Shown: one piece after another, positions 25,094 to 32,031 of the stretch
How positions within the stretch are numbered: position 1 is the stretch's first letter
How the letters are laid out: the number at the start of each line of letters is the position of its first letter
Assembly (NCBI RefSeq): GCF_001905845.1
Contig: NZ_LIVZ01000019.1
Coordinates: forward strand, 26,700-90,699
Source of the DNA: Streptomyces sp. TSRI0107
Lineage (GTDB): Bacteria > Actinomycetota > Actinomycetes > Streptomycetales > Streptomycetaceae
DNA length: 64,000 nt
Direction: 5' to 3'
Translations under genes and position numbers: made by a program
Notes under the pieces: generated by a model
Told to the model about the DNA's origin: nothing
The model's input: only the letters and a program-made list of their open reading frames with translations
Database searches by the model: none

Positions 25094-27313
25094 TCACCAG
25101 GCCTGCTGCGGCGGACAGCGGCTGGGCGGGGTGGCCCCGCCCGGGACGGCGGTGGTGCCGGTCCCGCCGGAATCGGCCGGGCACAGTGCTGACGCGTCAG
25201 ACGTATTCCGGAACGGGATCACCGACACCGAGTCCGCGACGAAGTTGGACACGAGGAGCTGGCGCCTGTCCTGGTTGGGCGACACCGCCACCTCCAGCGG
25301 GCCGAGGCCGACGGGGATCGTGTGGTCCACCTTGTCCGTCGCCGTGTCGATCACCGACACCGAGCCTTCGTAGTTGTTGGCCACGTAGACCCAGCGCCTG
25401 TCCGGCGACACAGCCACGCCCCACGGGCCGCCGCCCACGCGGATGGTGCGGTCCACTTCGTCCGTCGCCGTGTCGATGACCGACACCGAATCCGAGTATC
25501 TGTTGGTCACGTAGACCCGGCGCCCGTCCGAGGACACCGCCACCCCCAGCGGGGCCTTGCCGACGGAGATGGTGTCGTTCACCTTGTTCGTCTTGGTGTC
25601 GATCACCGACACCGAGTCCGAGCCGTAATTGGTCACGTAGACCCGGCGTCCGTCCGGGGCCACCGCCACCCCTTGCGGGTCTTTGCCGACCGAGATGGTG
25701 CGGTCCACCTTGTCCGTCGCGGTGTCGATCACCGACACCGAGCCCGGCACCGAGCCCGAACGGCTCAGGGTCACGTACACCCAGCGCCCGTCCCGGGACA
25801 CCGTCACGCCCACCGGGGTGGAGCCGACGGTGATGGTACGGTCCACGCGGTTGGTGAGGGTGTCGATCACCGAGACCGAGTCCGAGCCGTAATTGGTCAC
25901 ATAGACCCGGCGCCTATCCGGGGACACCGCCACATCCCGCGGGTTCTTGCCGACCCGGATGGGTTTGTCCTCGGTGCGGTTGGTGAGGGTGTCGATCACC
26001 GACACCGAACCCGAGCCGAAATTGGTCACGTAGCTCCGGCGTCCGTCCTGGGACATCGCCATCCCCTGCGGTGAGTCGCCGACCCGGATCGAGGGCACCG
26101 GTTCAGGGTCCGAGGGGCCGGACTGCGCCAGGTAGACGCCCGCGCCCCCCACGGCCAGCACCACCGCCACCATCCCCGCAACGAGCCTGCCCCGTCGGCG
26201 CCCGGAACGCGACCGGGCCTCGTCACCATCGGGCGCCAGCGGCTGAACGGGCTGGGCCGCCTCGGCCGCCTCGGCCGTCGGTAGCGGCTGACGGGGCAGG
26301 TCGGCAGGTTCGACCGGCGGCAGCAGCTCGGTCGACGGCTCCGGCTCCCGGGGGCGCGGCGGCTTCTGGCCGGCCGGCTGCTCCGGCTCGGTCGGCGGCA
26401 CGACCGGGGGAGGAGTCAAGGGCTGCGAAGCAGAAGGGCTGGGCTGGGCGGCGATGGAGGTGAGCCGCTCGGCGGCCTCGTCGCCGCCCATGCGCTGCGC
26501 GGGGTCCTTGGCCAGCAGCCCGAGGAAGACCGGGGCCAGCTCCACTGCCCGGCGCGGCGGGGCGGGAGACTCCGACAGGAGGGCGCTCAGCATGTCGCAG
26601 TCGGAGTCGCGGTCGAAGGGGCCGGTTCCCTCCAGCGCGAAATACAGGGTGCCGCCGAGTGAGAACAGGTCGGAGGCCGGGGTGGGCGTCTCCCCGCGCA
26701 GCCGTTCGGGAGCCATGAAGCGCACCGTCCCGATGATCTCCGCGGGGGCGGTCAGGCGCGCCTTGCCGGAGCTCGGCTCCAGCGCAATGCCGTAGTCGGT
26801 CAGCAGCACCCGGCCGTCCTCAGCAGCATGGGAGGAAGCCGGGTCCGGGTCGGTCAGCAGGACGTTGGCCGGTTTGACGTCCCGGTGCAGGACGCCGAGC
26901 CGGTGGCCCTCCAGCAAAGCGTCCAGAATCGCGAGCCCGATCCGGGCGACGTCGGCGACAAGCAGCGGCCCTCGCTCGCGCACCACCGCCTCCAGGTCCA
27001 TGGCGCCGGGAACGAACTCCATGACGATCCACGGCAGGCCGCCGGACTCCACGATGTCGTACACCGTGACGACATGGGGGTGGTTGCGCAGCCGGGCGGC
27101 GTGCTGCGCTTCGCCGCGGGCCCTGGCGATCCGGGCGCCCACCTCGCTCTCCGGGACGTGCGGCGGGAGGATGATCTCTTTCAGCGCGACCTCGCACGCC
27201 AGTTCCTGGTCGTAGGCCAGCCACACCCGTCCCATGCCACCAGCGCCGAGTCGACGCAGGAGCCGGTAGCGTCCGGCGATCACGCGCCCGGCGGCCTCGT
27301 ACGCTCCCGTCAT
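25094..27313 (-). CDS. Ser/Thr protein kinase with extracellular YVTN beta-propeller
   Basis: A 739-residue membrane kinase. The N-terminal kinase domain (about 15-285) has GAGGMGRVWLA, the catalytic loop HRDVKPANVLL, and DYG in place of the usual DFG. A proline-rich linker is followed by one membrane segment (about 395-415, LVAGMVAVVLAVGGAGVYLA). The outer part has seven YVTN repeats of about 42 residues, each with VGxxPxGVAVSxDGRRVYVTN and SVSVIDTxT. This suggests a seven-bladed propeller that senses something outside the cell. The ATG at 27313 has an AGAGGGAGC site; an upstream GTG would add an unlikely leader. Its ligand is unknown. The SpoIIE phosphatase downstream on the same strand is a possible partner. 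Confidence 0.92.
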   Translation of the reverse strand: MTGAYEAAGRVIAGRYRLLRRLGAGGMGRVWLAYDQELACEVALKEIILPPHVPESEVGARIARARGEAQHAARLRNHPHVVTVYDIVESGGLPWIVMEFVPGAMDLEAVVRERGPLLVADVARIGLAILDALLEGHRLGVLHRDVKPANVLLTDPDPASSHAAEDGRVLLTDYGIALEPSSGKARLTAPAEIIGTVRFMAPERLRGETPTPASDLFSLGGTLYFALEGTGPFDRDSDCDMLSALLSESPAPPRRAVELAPVFLGLLAKDPAQRMGGDEAAERLTSIAAQPSPSASQPLTPPPVVPPTEPEQPAGQKPPRPREPEPSTELLPPVEPADLPRQPLPTAEAAEAAQPVQPLAPDGDEARSRSGRRRGRLVAGMVAVVLAVGGAGVYLAQSGPSDPEPVPSIRVGDSPQGMAMSQDGRRSYVTNFGSGSVSVIDTLTNRTEDKPIRVGKNPRDVAVSPDRRRVYVTNYGSDSVSVIDTLTNRVDRTITVGSTPVGVTVSRDGRWVYVTLSRSGSVPGSVSVIDTATDKVDRTISVGKDPQGVAVAPDGRRVYVTNYGSDSVSVIDTKTNKVNDTISVGKAPLGVAVSSDGRRVYVTNRYSDSVSVIDTATDEVDRTIRVGGGPWGVAVSPDRRWVYVANNYEGSVSVIDTATDKVDHTIPVGLGPLEVAVSPNQDRRQLLVSNFVADSVSVIPFRNTSDASALCPADSGGTGTTAVPGGATPPSRCPPQQAW

Positions 27314-27449
27314 GGCGCTCCCTCTTCCGGGAACGCCAGCAGGGTTCCCGGCGAGCGTGGAAGAGCCCTTTTCCAGGGTATATCGCCACACAGTGGCAGG
27401 CTGCTCGGAGCGGGTGCAGCCCGCCCCGCGTATGCTCGGTGCGGTCGGC

Positions 27450-27491
27450 GCTCACCCGATGCCTCGTGCGGCTCACCCGATGCCTCGTGCG
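27450..27491. repeat. Perfect 21-bp direct duplication upstream of the kinase gene
   Basis: A 21-bp unit beginning GCTCACCCGATGCCTC occurs twice in tandem, 137 bp upstream of the kinase start. The 284-bp gap around it has no gene. It may be a regulatory duplication or slippage product. Confidence 0.8.
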
Positions 27492-27597
27492 GCTCGGCAG
27501 GCCGCCACGGACCGCAAGCGGCCGCCCGGGCAGGCAGAGCCCAGGCGGCCGGTCCGGCCGTGATCACCGGCTTCCTATGGCCGGCAGTCCGCCTCCT

Positions 27598-28068
27598 TCA
27601 CCAGCAGAAGGGGAAGGCGCTCTTCCCGTTCTCCGTGAACCACGCGGACCAGTAGCCGTCGAGGAACTGCCGCTTCCAGGTGTCGATCTCCGCTTCCGGG
27701 ACGTCGCACTTCTCGGCGACCTCGGCGCTCGTCGCGTGTCCGGACATCACGAACATCACGATCCGTACCTTGTCCGCTCCCCCGAGCTTCGATCCTTCCG
27801 GCTTGTGCGGCAGCAGGTCCTCGAGCCGGAAACAACCGGGCTTGCCTGGCTCACCGGGCTTACCGGGCTCGCCGCCCTTACCGCCCTCCCCGCCCTTGCC
27901 GCCCTCGCCGCAGTCCGAACGGTGACCGAGGGGATGACCGGCATCAGTGGAGTGAGTGGAGCCTGTCGGGGCACTCTGCGCCGCCTGGGCGGCGTACACG
28001 GTGCCGGTGGCGAGAGCCGCTGAGGCCATCGCCAGGATGAGTGGACGCTGCCAGATACTCCTGGGCAT
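27598..28068 (-). CDS. Secreted protein with collagen-like linker and transposase-like helix-turn-helix tail
   Basis: A 156-residue protein. The ATG at 28068 follows GGAG and gives a signal peptide (PLILAMASAALATGTVYA). Residues about 55-82 are glycine triplets of GGKGGEGGKGGEPGKPGEPG type, a short collagen-like run. The C-terminal 70 residues contain VRIVMFVMSGHATSAEVAEK then CDVPEAEIDTWKRQFLDG. This resembles the helix-turn-helix at the start of IS3-type OrfA and DUF1153 proteins, yet here sits behind an export signal. Four cysteines are present. I do not recognise a characterised homologue. It follows the glycine-repeat gene on the same strand. Confidence 0.7.
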   Translation of the reverse strand: MPRSIWQRPLILAMASAALATGTVYAAQAAQSAPTGSTHSTDAGHPLGHRSDCGEGGKGGEGGKGGEPGKPGEPGKPGCFRLEDLLPHKPEGSKLGGADKVRIVMFVMSGHATSAEVAEKCDVPEAEIDTWKRQFLDGYWSAWFTENGKSAFPFCW

Positions 28069-28107
28069 GAGGTTTCTCCGTTTCCAAGTCAAGGGATCAG
28101 CCACGGC

Positions 28108-28146
28108 GCCGGCCCCGGACGTCGTGTCCGGTCGGCCGGGGCCGGC
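28108..28146. terminator. Hairpin between two secreted-protein genes
   Basis: A perfect 11-bp inverted repeat (GCCGGCCCCGG at 28108-28118 and CCGGGGCCGGC at 28136-28146) lies 80 bp downstream of the glycine-repeat gene and 40 bp upstream of the next gene's start. It probably separates the two transcripts. Confidence 0.7.
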
Positions 28147-28225
28147 CGCAGTGACCTATGAGGGGCGGGGTGAAGGTCTCGCCGGACCTCCACCCCGTCC
28201 AGGTGGGGCTGCCGTGGCCCGCCGC

Positions 28226-28780
28226 TCAGAAGACGCTGGAGCCGCCCGCGCCGCCCGCGCCGCCGTTGCCGAAGACGCTGGAGCCACCGGCACCACCGGC
28301 ACCGCCATCACCGAATACGGTGTTGCCACCGTTGCCGCCACCGCCGCCGTTGCCGAAGACGCTGGAGCCACCGGCACCACCGCCGCCGCCATTACCGAAG
28401 ACGCTGGAGCCACCGCCGCCGCCACCGCCGCCGCCACCGAAGACGCTGGAGCCGCCCGCGCCGCCGGCGCCGCCGTTGCCGAAGACGCTGCCGCCACCGG
28501 CACCGCCCGAGCCGCCGCCACCGAAGACGCTGGAGCCGCCCGCGCCGCCGGCGCCGCCGTTGCCGAAGACGCTGGAGCCGCCCGCCCCGCCGGCCCCGCC
28601 ACCGGTGACGACGCTCGCCGCGGAGTGGCTCGGGGCCGCCGTCGCGGCGGACGCAGGAAGGACGACGCCTCCGGTGACGACAGCCGCCGACGCGAAGACC
28701 ATCGCGCAGCGGAAGCCCCACCGCTTGGGCCTGGCGTCCTTGTGGGTGCCGGCGTGGGCGCTGTGAACCTTGCGAGTCAT
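28226..28780 (-). CDS. Secreted glycine-rich protein with nine 14-residue repeats
   Basis: A 184-residue protein. The ATG at 28780 follows AGGAGA. A signal peptide (MVFASAAVVTGGVVLPASA, about residues 27-45) is followed by nine near-identical 14-residue units of the form GGAGGAGGSSVFGN. The chain ends exactly after the ninth SSVF. In the DNA these are 42-bp repeats with drift only at glycine codons and the S/N/T position. There is no cysteine or sorting signal. The regular short hydrophobic VF every 14 residues in a glycine matrix suggests a self-assembling or fibrous surface protein. I do not recognise it as chaplin, rodlin or SapB. The upstream region shares a conserved element with the gene at 29954. 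Confidence 0.8.
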   Translation of the reverse strand: MTRKVHSAHAGTHKDARPKRWGFRCAMVFASAAVVTGGVVLPASAATAAPSHSAASVVTGGGAGGAGGSSVFGNGGAGGAGGSSVFGGGGSGGAGGGSVFGNGGAGGAGGSSVFGGGGGGGGGGSSVFGNGGGGGAGGSSVFGNGGGGGNGGNTVFGDGGAGGAGGSSVFGNGGAGGAGGSSVF

Positions 28781-28888
28781 GGGATTTCTCCTTTGTGAAA
28801 ACATTTTTTCTGATCCTGAAGAGGAAACCCTGGTCGAGGATTCCTCCGCACCGCACGGTCCTCATTTCCTTTCCGGTGAGAACCACAC

Positions 28889-28944
28889 TTCAATTAGGCC
28901 CGAGACGACGCAGCGCGTCATGCTCCGAGGACTCGGGACTTGAC
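28889..28944 (-). promoter_or_regulatory. Conserved upstream element, copy 1
   Basis: This 56-bp stretch aligns without gaps to 30387-30442. It holds the inverted repeat GACGC-N3-GCGTC (28907-28919) and, at the same 28-bp distance, the identical decamer GGGACTTGAC (28935-28944). It lies about 110-165 bp before the glycine-repeat gene and is likely an operator or promoter region. Confidence 0.6.
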
Positions 28945-29776
28945 CGAGCCGCAGACGCCGGGTAAAAGCCCATAAGACGCTGTTTCACTTGGTGAAAGGA
29001 CTGCGGCTATGCCGACGAAGGCGAGGAAGTGTTCTGCTGTGCGTTCGTAGCGGCGGTGGAGTCCGCGGCAGCCGGCCAGCCAGGACACGGTTCTCTCGAC
29101 CACCCGGCGTTGTCGGCCCAGCCGCTGTGAGGACTCGACGCCCTTGCTGGCGATGCGGTGGCGGATTCCACGCTCGCGGAGCCATCGGCGCAGGTGGTCG
29201 TAGTCGTAGCCGTTGTCCGCGTGCAGTTTCGCCGGACGTCGCCGCCGGGGGCCGCGGCGGGATCGGATGGGTGGGATGCCGAGCACGAGCGGCTCCAGGC
29301 CCTAACTGTCGTGCATGTTCGCGCCGGAGATGTCCAGGGACAGTGGCAGTCCGTTCCCGTCGTTGATCAGGTGGATCTTCGATCCCAACTTGCCGCGGTC
29401 GGTCGGATTCGGTCCCGTGAATGGCCCCCCTTTGCGGCGCGCAGGCTGACGGAGTCGATCGCGCACCGCGACCAGTCCAGCTGACCCCGGGCGCCGAGTT
29501 CGTCGAGGATGACACGGTGGAGCCGGGCCCGGACACGGGCCCGGCTCCACTGGGCGAAGCGTCGGTAAACCGTTTGCCGGCTCGGACCGAACACCGGCGG
29601 GAGCTCGCGCCAGGTGCAGCCCGAGGTCGCCACGAAGATGATCGCGGCCAGGGCCTCGCGGTCACCGGCGCGCCGTCGGCCCCCATCCTGCGGACGTATC
29701 ACCTCCGTTGGCGGCACCACCGCCGGAACAGCACCCACAACTCGTCCGGCACCATCCGCTCAACCAGATCCGTCAT
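28918..29776 (-). pseudogene. IS5-family transposase, broken
   Basis: An IS5-type DDE transposase read in three frames. MTDLVERMVPDELWVLF starts at 29776; a shift leads into VVPPTEVIRPQDGGRRRAGD and the DDE segment CAIDSVSLRAAKGG; a second shift leads into PTDRGKLGSKIHLI. An in-frame TAG at 29302-29304 (after ANMHDS) then cuts the protein before KLHADNGYDY and VVERTVSWLAGCRGLHRRYE. The second shift lies on A-AAG-GGG (29427-29433), a possible -1 slippery heptamer, but the first shift and the stop are plain damage. The C-terminus is also not the usual one. I could not define terminal inverted repeats with confidence. Confidence 0.85.
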
Positions 29777-29953
29777 GCGCGGTTCAACGAACGTCACACC
29801 AAAAGAAACGATGTCTAAATCCCCCAGGGCGGCCACGGCCGGTCTCGGCGTCGAAAGTCCACAGCAAGGACCAGTTCTGCAGCCGGACATGCCGCTGGCC
29901 TGGCCGGGCGTTGCCGCCCGGCCAGGCCGTGAAGTCGATGCCGTCTACAGAAG

Positions 29954-30274
29954 TCAGGTCAGCGAATTGCCGCTCCCATTACCGTTGCCGTTACCATTGA
30001 CCGTATTATTGTTCCCGATGACGATGATGGTGACGGGGCCGTTCTTGTTTCCGCCGTAGCGGCTTTTCTTGTGCTTGCTGTCCTTGCCGTACTTCTTGTC
30101 CTTGTCGTTGCCGTATTTCTTGTGATCACCGTGACCGGCTGTCGTCATGGCCACCGTGCCGGTGTGCGGCGCCGGGGCTGCGAACGCACTGGTGGGAACC
30201 AGCACACCTGCTGCGGTCAGGACGGTCGAGGCGGCAGCCATCACGAGACGCTGCGTCGAAAAGGTACGGGGCAT
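29954..30274 (-). CDS. Small secreted Lys/Tyr- then Asn/Gly-rich protein
   Basis: A 106-residue protein. The ATG at 30274 follows a strong GGAGGAG site. A signal peptide (LVMAAASTVLTAAGVLVPTSAFA) is followed by a charged HKKYGNDKDKKYGKDSKHKK stretch and a C-terminal VTIIVIGNNNTVNGNGNGNG tail. The tail mixes a short beta-prone strand with alternating Asn and Gly, like pieces of chaplins and other amyloid-forming surface proteins, but it is not a chaplin domain. Many AAT and GGT codons are used, unlike surrounding genes, which hints at recent arrival. It shares an upstream element with the glycine-repeat gene. Function unknown. Confidence 0.7.
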   Translation of the reverse strand: MPRTFSTQRLVMAAASTVLTAAGVLVPTSAFAAPAPHTGTVAMTTAGHGDHKKYGNDKDKKYGKDSKHKKSRYGGNKNGPVTIIVIGNNNTVNGNGNGNGSGNSLT

Positions 30275-30386
30275 GGGAATTCTCCTCCAGCGAGAAACAT
30301 CGGGGGCTTGTGAGACGGCTCTGCCGGGTCGCACCAGGTCATTCCGCACCATGCGGGCCGACCAGCTGCTCTGCGCAAGCCCATGC

Positions 30387-30442
30387 CTCAAGTAAGCCCT
30401 GGCCGACGCATCGCGTCACGCCCCTGGAACCCGGGACTTGAC
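30387..30442 (-). promoter_or_regulatory. Conserved upstream element, copy 2
   Basis: Gap-free counterpart of 28889-28944, with the inverted repeat GACGC-ATC-GCGTC (30405-30417) and the decamer GGGACTTGAC (30433-30442). It lies 113-168 bp before the Asn/Gly-rich protein gene. Spacing to the gene start is nearly the same as for copy 1. Confidence 0.6.
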
Positions 30443-30518
30443 AAACTCACAGCGACCACTCCGCGTGGGGTCGTCGCAGGCCAGGGGCGTGTCGTTTGGA
30501 TCAGGCCGACTGTGAGGG

Positions 30519-30696
30519 ACTGTGGGCGGCGCTGCTGGGCTTCGCGGTCGCGGGGCTCGGCCTCGCCAACCTCTTCCCGGTCGCGGTGGAGCGCGCGGGC
30601 GCCCTCGCCGGTCCCGGCGGCGTCGCCGTCGCCTCGACGCTCGGCTACGGCGGCATGCTGATCGGGCCGCCCGCCATCGGGTTCATGGCCGACTGG
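30519..30696 (+). repeat. Repeat A', displaced fragment of the MFS gene at 43.4 kb
   Basis: 178 bp match 44388-44565 with one mismatch and constant offset 13,869. The fragment encodes residues of the MFS transporter C-terminal half (WAALLGFAVAGLGLANLFPV) but has no start or stop of its own. It joins repeat B' at 30695-30696 through a shared GG. Confidence 0.95.
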
Positions 30697-30950
30697 CGGA
30701 GGCGGCCACATGGACGACGAGGAAGGCCCGGCGTGCGGGTCGGCTGAGTTTCACGCCCACCACGCTGCCCGGCCGCGGCGGCGAAGGCGTCCGACGGCGG
30801 GAGCAACCGCGGGTACTCGGCTGGGCGTACCCGCCACCGCGAGGGCTGGCAGATCTTCCCCCACGACGGGTGAAACCGCAGGTCAGCGCGGCGCCTGTGG
30901 GGGCGTCAGGTGGCGCAATACTTCGGCAACACCACTTTCCGCCACCCCCG
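30695..30950. repeat. Repeat B', right copy, running into the GntR promoter
   Basis: Right-hand copy of 20539-20794. It carries the first 20 codons of the DUF2269-like gene on the minus strand (truncated at 30695) and its upstream region, and continues without a break into the GntR start. The 690 bp from 30275 to 30965 hold no intact gene: only the regulatory element, repeat A' and repeat B'. Confidence 0.95.
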
Positions 30951-30965
30951 GCTAGGGTCCACCCC

Positions 30966-31751
30966 ATGCCCACCGACCGCATCCGCGACCACGTCGGCCA
31001 GGGCGCGCCCACCGTCGCCGCTCACCGCACGCGGCGCCGGCTGCGCGCGGACCAGGCCCGTCAGCTCGCCGACCTCCTGCGCCGCCAGCTCCTCACCGGG
31101 GGCTTCCCGGCCGGCACCCTCCCCCACGAGTCGACCCTCGCCGCCGACTACCGGGCCTCCCGCAACACCGTCCGCCAGGCCCTCGACCTGCTGCGCGCGG
31201 AGGGCCTGGTGGAACGCCTGCCCGGGGTGGGCACGGTGGTCGTCGCCGAGAAGTACCCGCACGGGCTGGACCGGCTGATGGGGCTCGCGGAGACGCTGCA
31301 CGAACACGGCCGCGTCACCAACGAGGTCCGTACCGTGGGCCCGGCGCCCGCCCCCGCCCCGGTCGCCGAGCGACTGCGCGTCCCGGCGGGCGCCGACGTC
31401 CTCTACATCGAACGGCTGCGCCGGCTGAACGGGCTGCCCCTGTCCCTGGACCTCACCTACGTCCCGCTGGACATCGGCGCCTCGCTGCTCGGCTGCGACC
31501 TGGAGAACACGGATGTCTTCCGCCTGCTGGAAAGCCTCACCGGGCAGCCCCTCGGGCACGCCGAGATCACTCTGGAGGCGGTCAACGCGGACGCCCACTC
31601 CGCCGCCGTGCTCCAGGCGCCGCGTGGCGCGGCCGTGCTGATGCTGGAGCGCCTCACCCATCTCGCCGACGGACGGCCCGTCGACCTGGAGTTCATCCGT
31701 TTCCGCGGCGACCGCATCACGATGAGCGGCCTGCTGCGCCGCTCCCTCTGA
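30966..31751 (+). CDS. GntR-family regulator, HutC/UTRA type
   Basis: A 261-residue repressor-type regulator. A winged-helix GntR domain spans about residues 25-95 (LADLLRRQLLTGGFPAGTLP, STLAADYRASRNTVRQALDL, RAEGLVERLPGVGTVV). A UTRA ligand domain spans about 110-255 (ADVLYIERLRRLNGLPLSLD and VDLEFIRFRGDRI). It is the first gene of a rightward run and is followed after 37 bp by the ferredoxin gene, so it probably controls the transporter-flavoprotein operon in response to its substrate. Its promoter region is part of repeat B', which suggests it was once divergent from the DUF2269-like gene. Confidence 0.92.
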   Translation: MPTDRIRDHVGQGAPTVAAHRTRRRLRADQARQLADLLRRQLLTGGFPAGTLPHESTLAADYRASRNTVRQALDLLRAEGLVERLPGVGTVVVAEKYPHGLDRLMGLAETLHEHGRVTNEVRTVGPAPAPAPVAERLRVPAGADVLYIERLRRLNGLPLSLDLTYVPLDIGASLLGCDLENTDVFRLLESLTGQPLGHAEITLEAVNADAHSAAVLQAPRGAAVLMLERLTHLADGRPVDLEFIRFRGDRITMSGLLRRSL

Positions 31752-31788
31752 CCCATCTCCCCACAGCGCAACCTTCCTGGAGACAGCC

Positions 31789-32016
31789 ATGCCTTTGGCG
31801 CCCCAGCGGGCCGACGTGCCCGTGACCATCGACGAGTCGAAGTGCATCGACGGCTGCACCCTCTGCGTGGACATGTGCCCGCTGGACTCCCTCGCCATCG
31901 ACGAGCGCAACGGCAAGGCGTACATGCACGTGGACGAGTGCTGGTACTGCGGCCCGTGCGCGGCCCGGTGTCCCACCGGAGCCGTCACGGTCAACATGCC
32001 CTATCTGCTCCGGTGA
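31789..32016 (+). CDS. Two-cluster ferredoxin (AprB-like)
   Basis: A 75-residue 2[4Fe-4S] ferredoxin. Cluster ligands are C19, C23, C26, C30-P in CIDGCTLCVDMCP and C51, C54, C57, C61-P in CWYCGPCAARCP. The C-x3-C first motif and the WYCGPC second motif resemble the beta subunit of adenylylsulfate reductase, though the C-terminal tail of AprB is missing. It lies 15 bp before the binding-protein gene, in an operon whose last gene is an AprA/FrdA-like flavoprotein, and is the likely electron partner of that enzyme. Confidence 0.92.
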   Translation: MPLAPQRADVPVTIDESKCIDGCTLCVDMCPLDSLAIDERNGKAYMHVDECWYCGPCAARCPTGAVTVNMPYLLR

Positions 32017-32031
32017 AAGGCCCGAACCAGC

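Noticed and set aside
28226..28602. Regular 42-bp repeats that could be taken for a CRISPR array
   Set aside because: The repeats are adjacent without unique spacers and encode a conserved 14-residue unit inside a gene with signal peptide and ribosome-binding site.
28226..28780. Glycine-repeat protein as an FxSxx-COOH precursor for the HExxH fusion protein
   Set aside because: It ends in SSVF, not F-x-S-x-x, has a Sec signal peptide and lies 14 kb from the fusion gene.
29427..29433. A-AAG-GGG as proof of programmed frameshifting in the IS
   Set aside because: The same gene has another frame change and an in-frame TAG, so simple indel decay explains it equally well.
30496..30747. Small open frame encoding an MFS-like peptide
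   Set aside because: It is the displaced 178-bp fragment of the 43.4-kb MFS gene running into repeat B', with no start site or complete domain.
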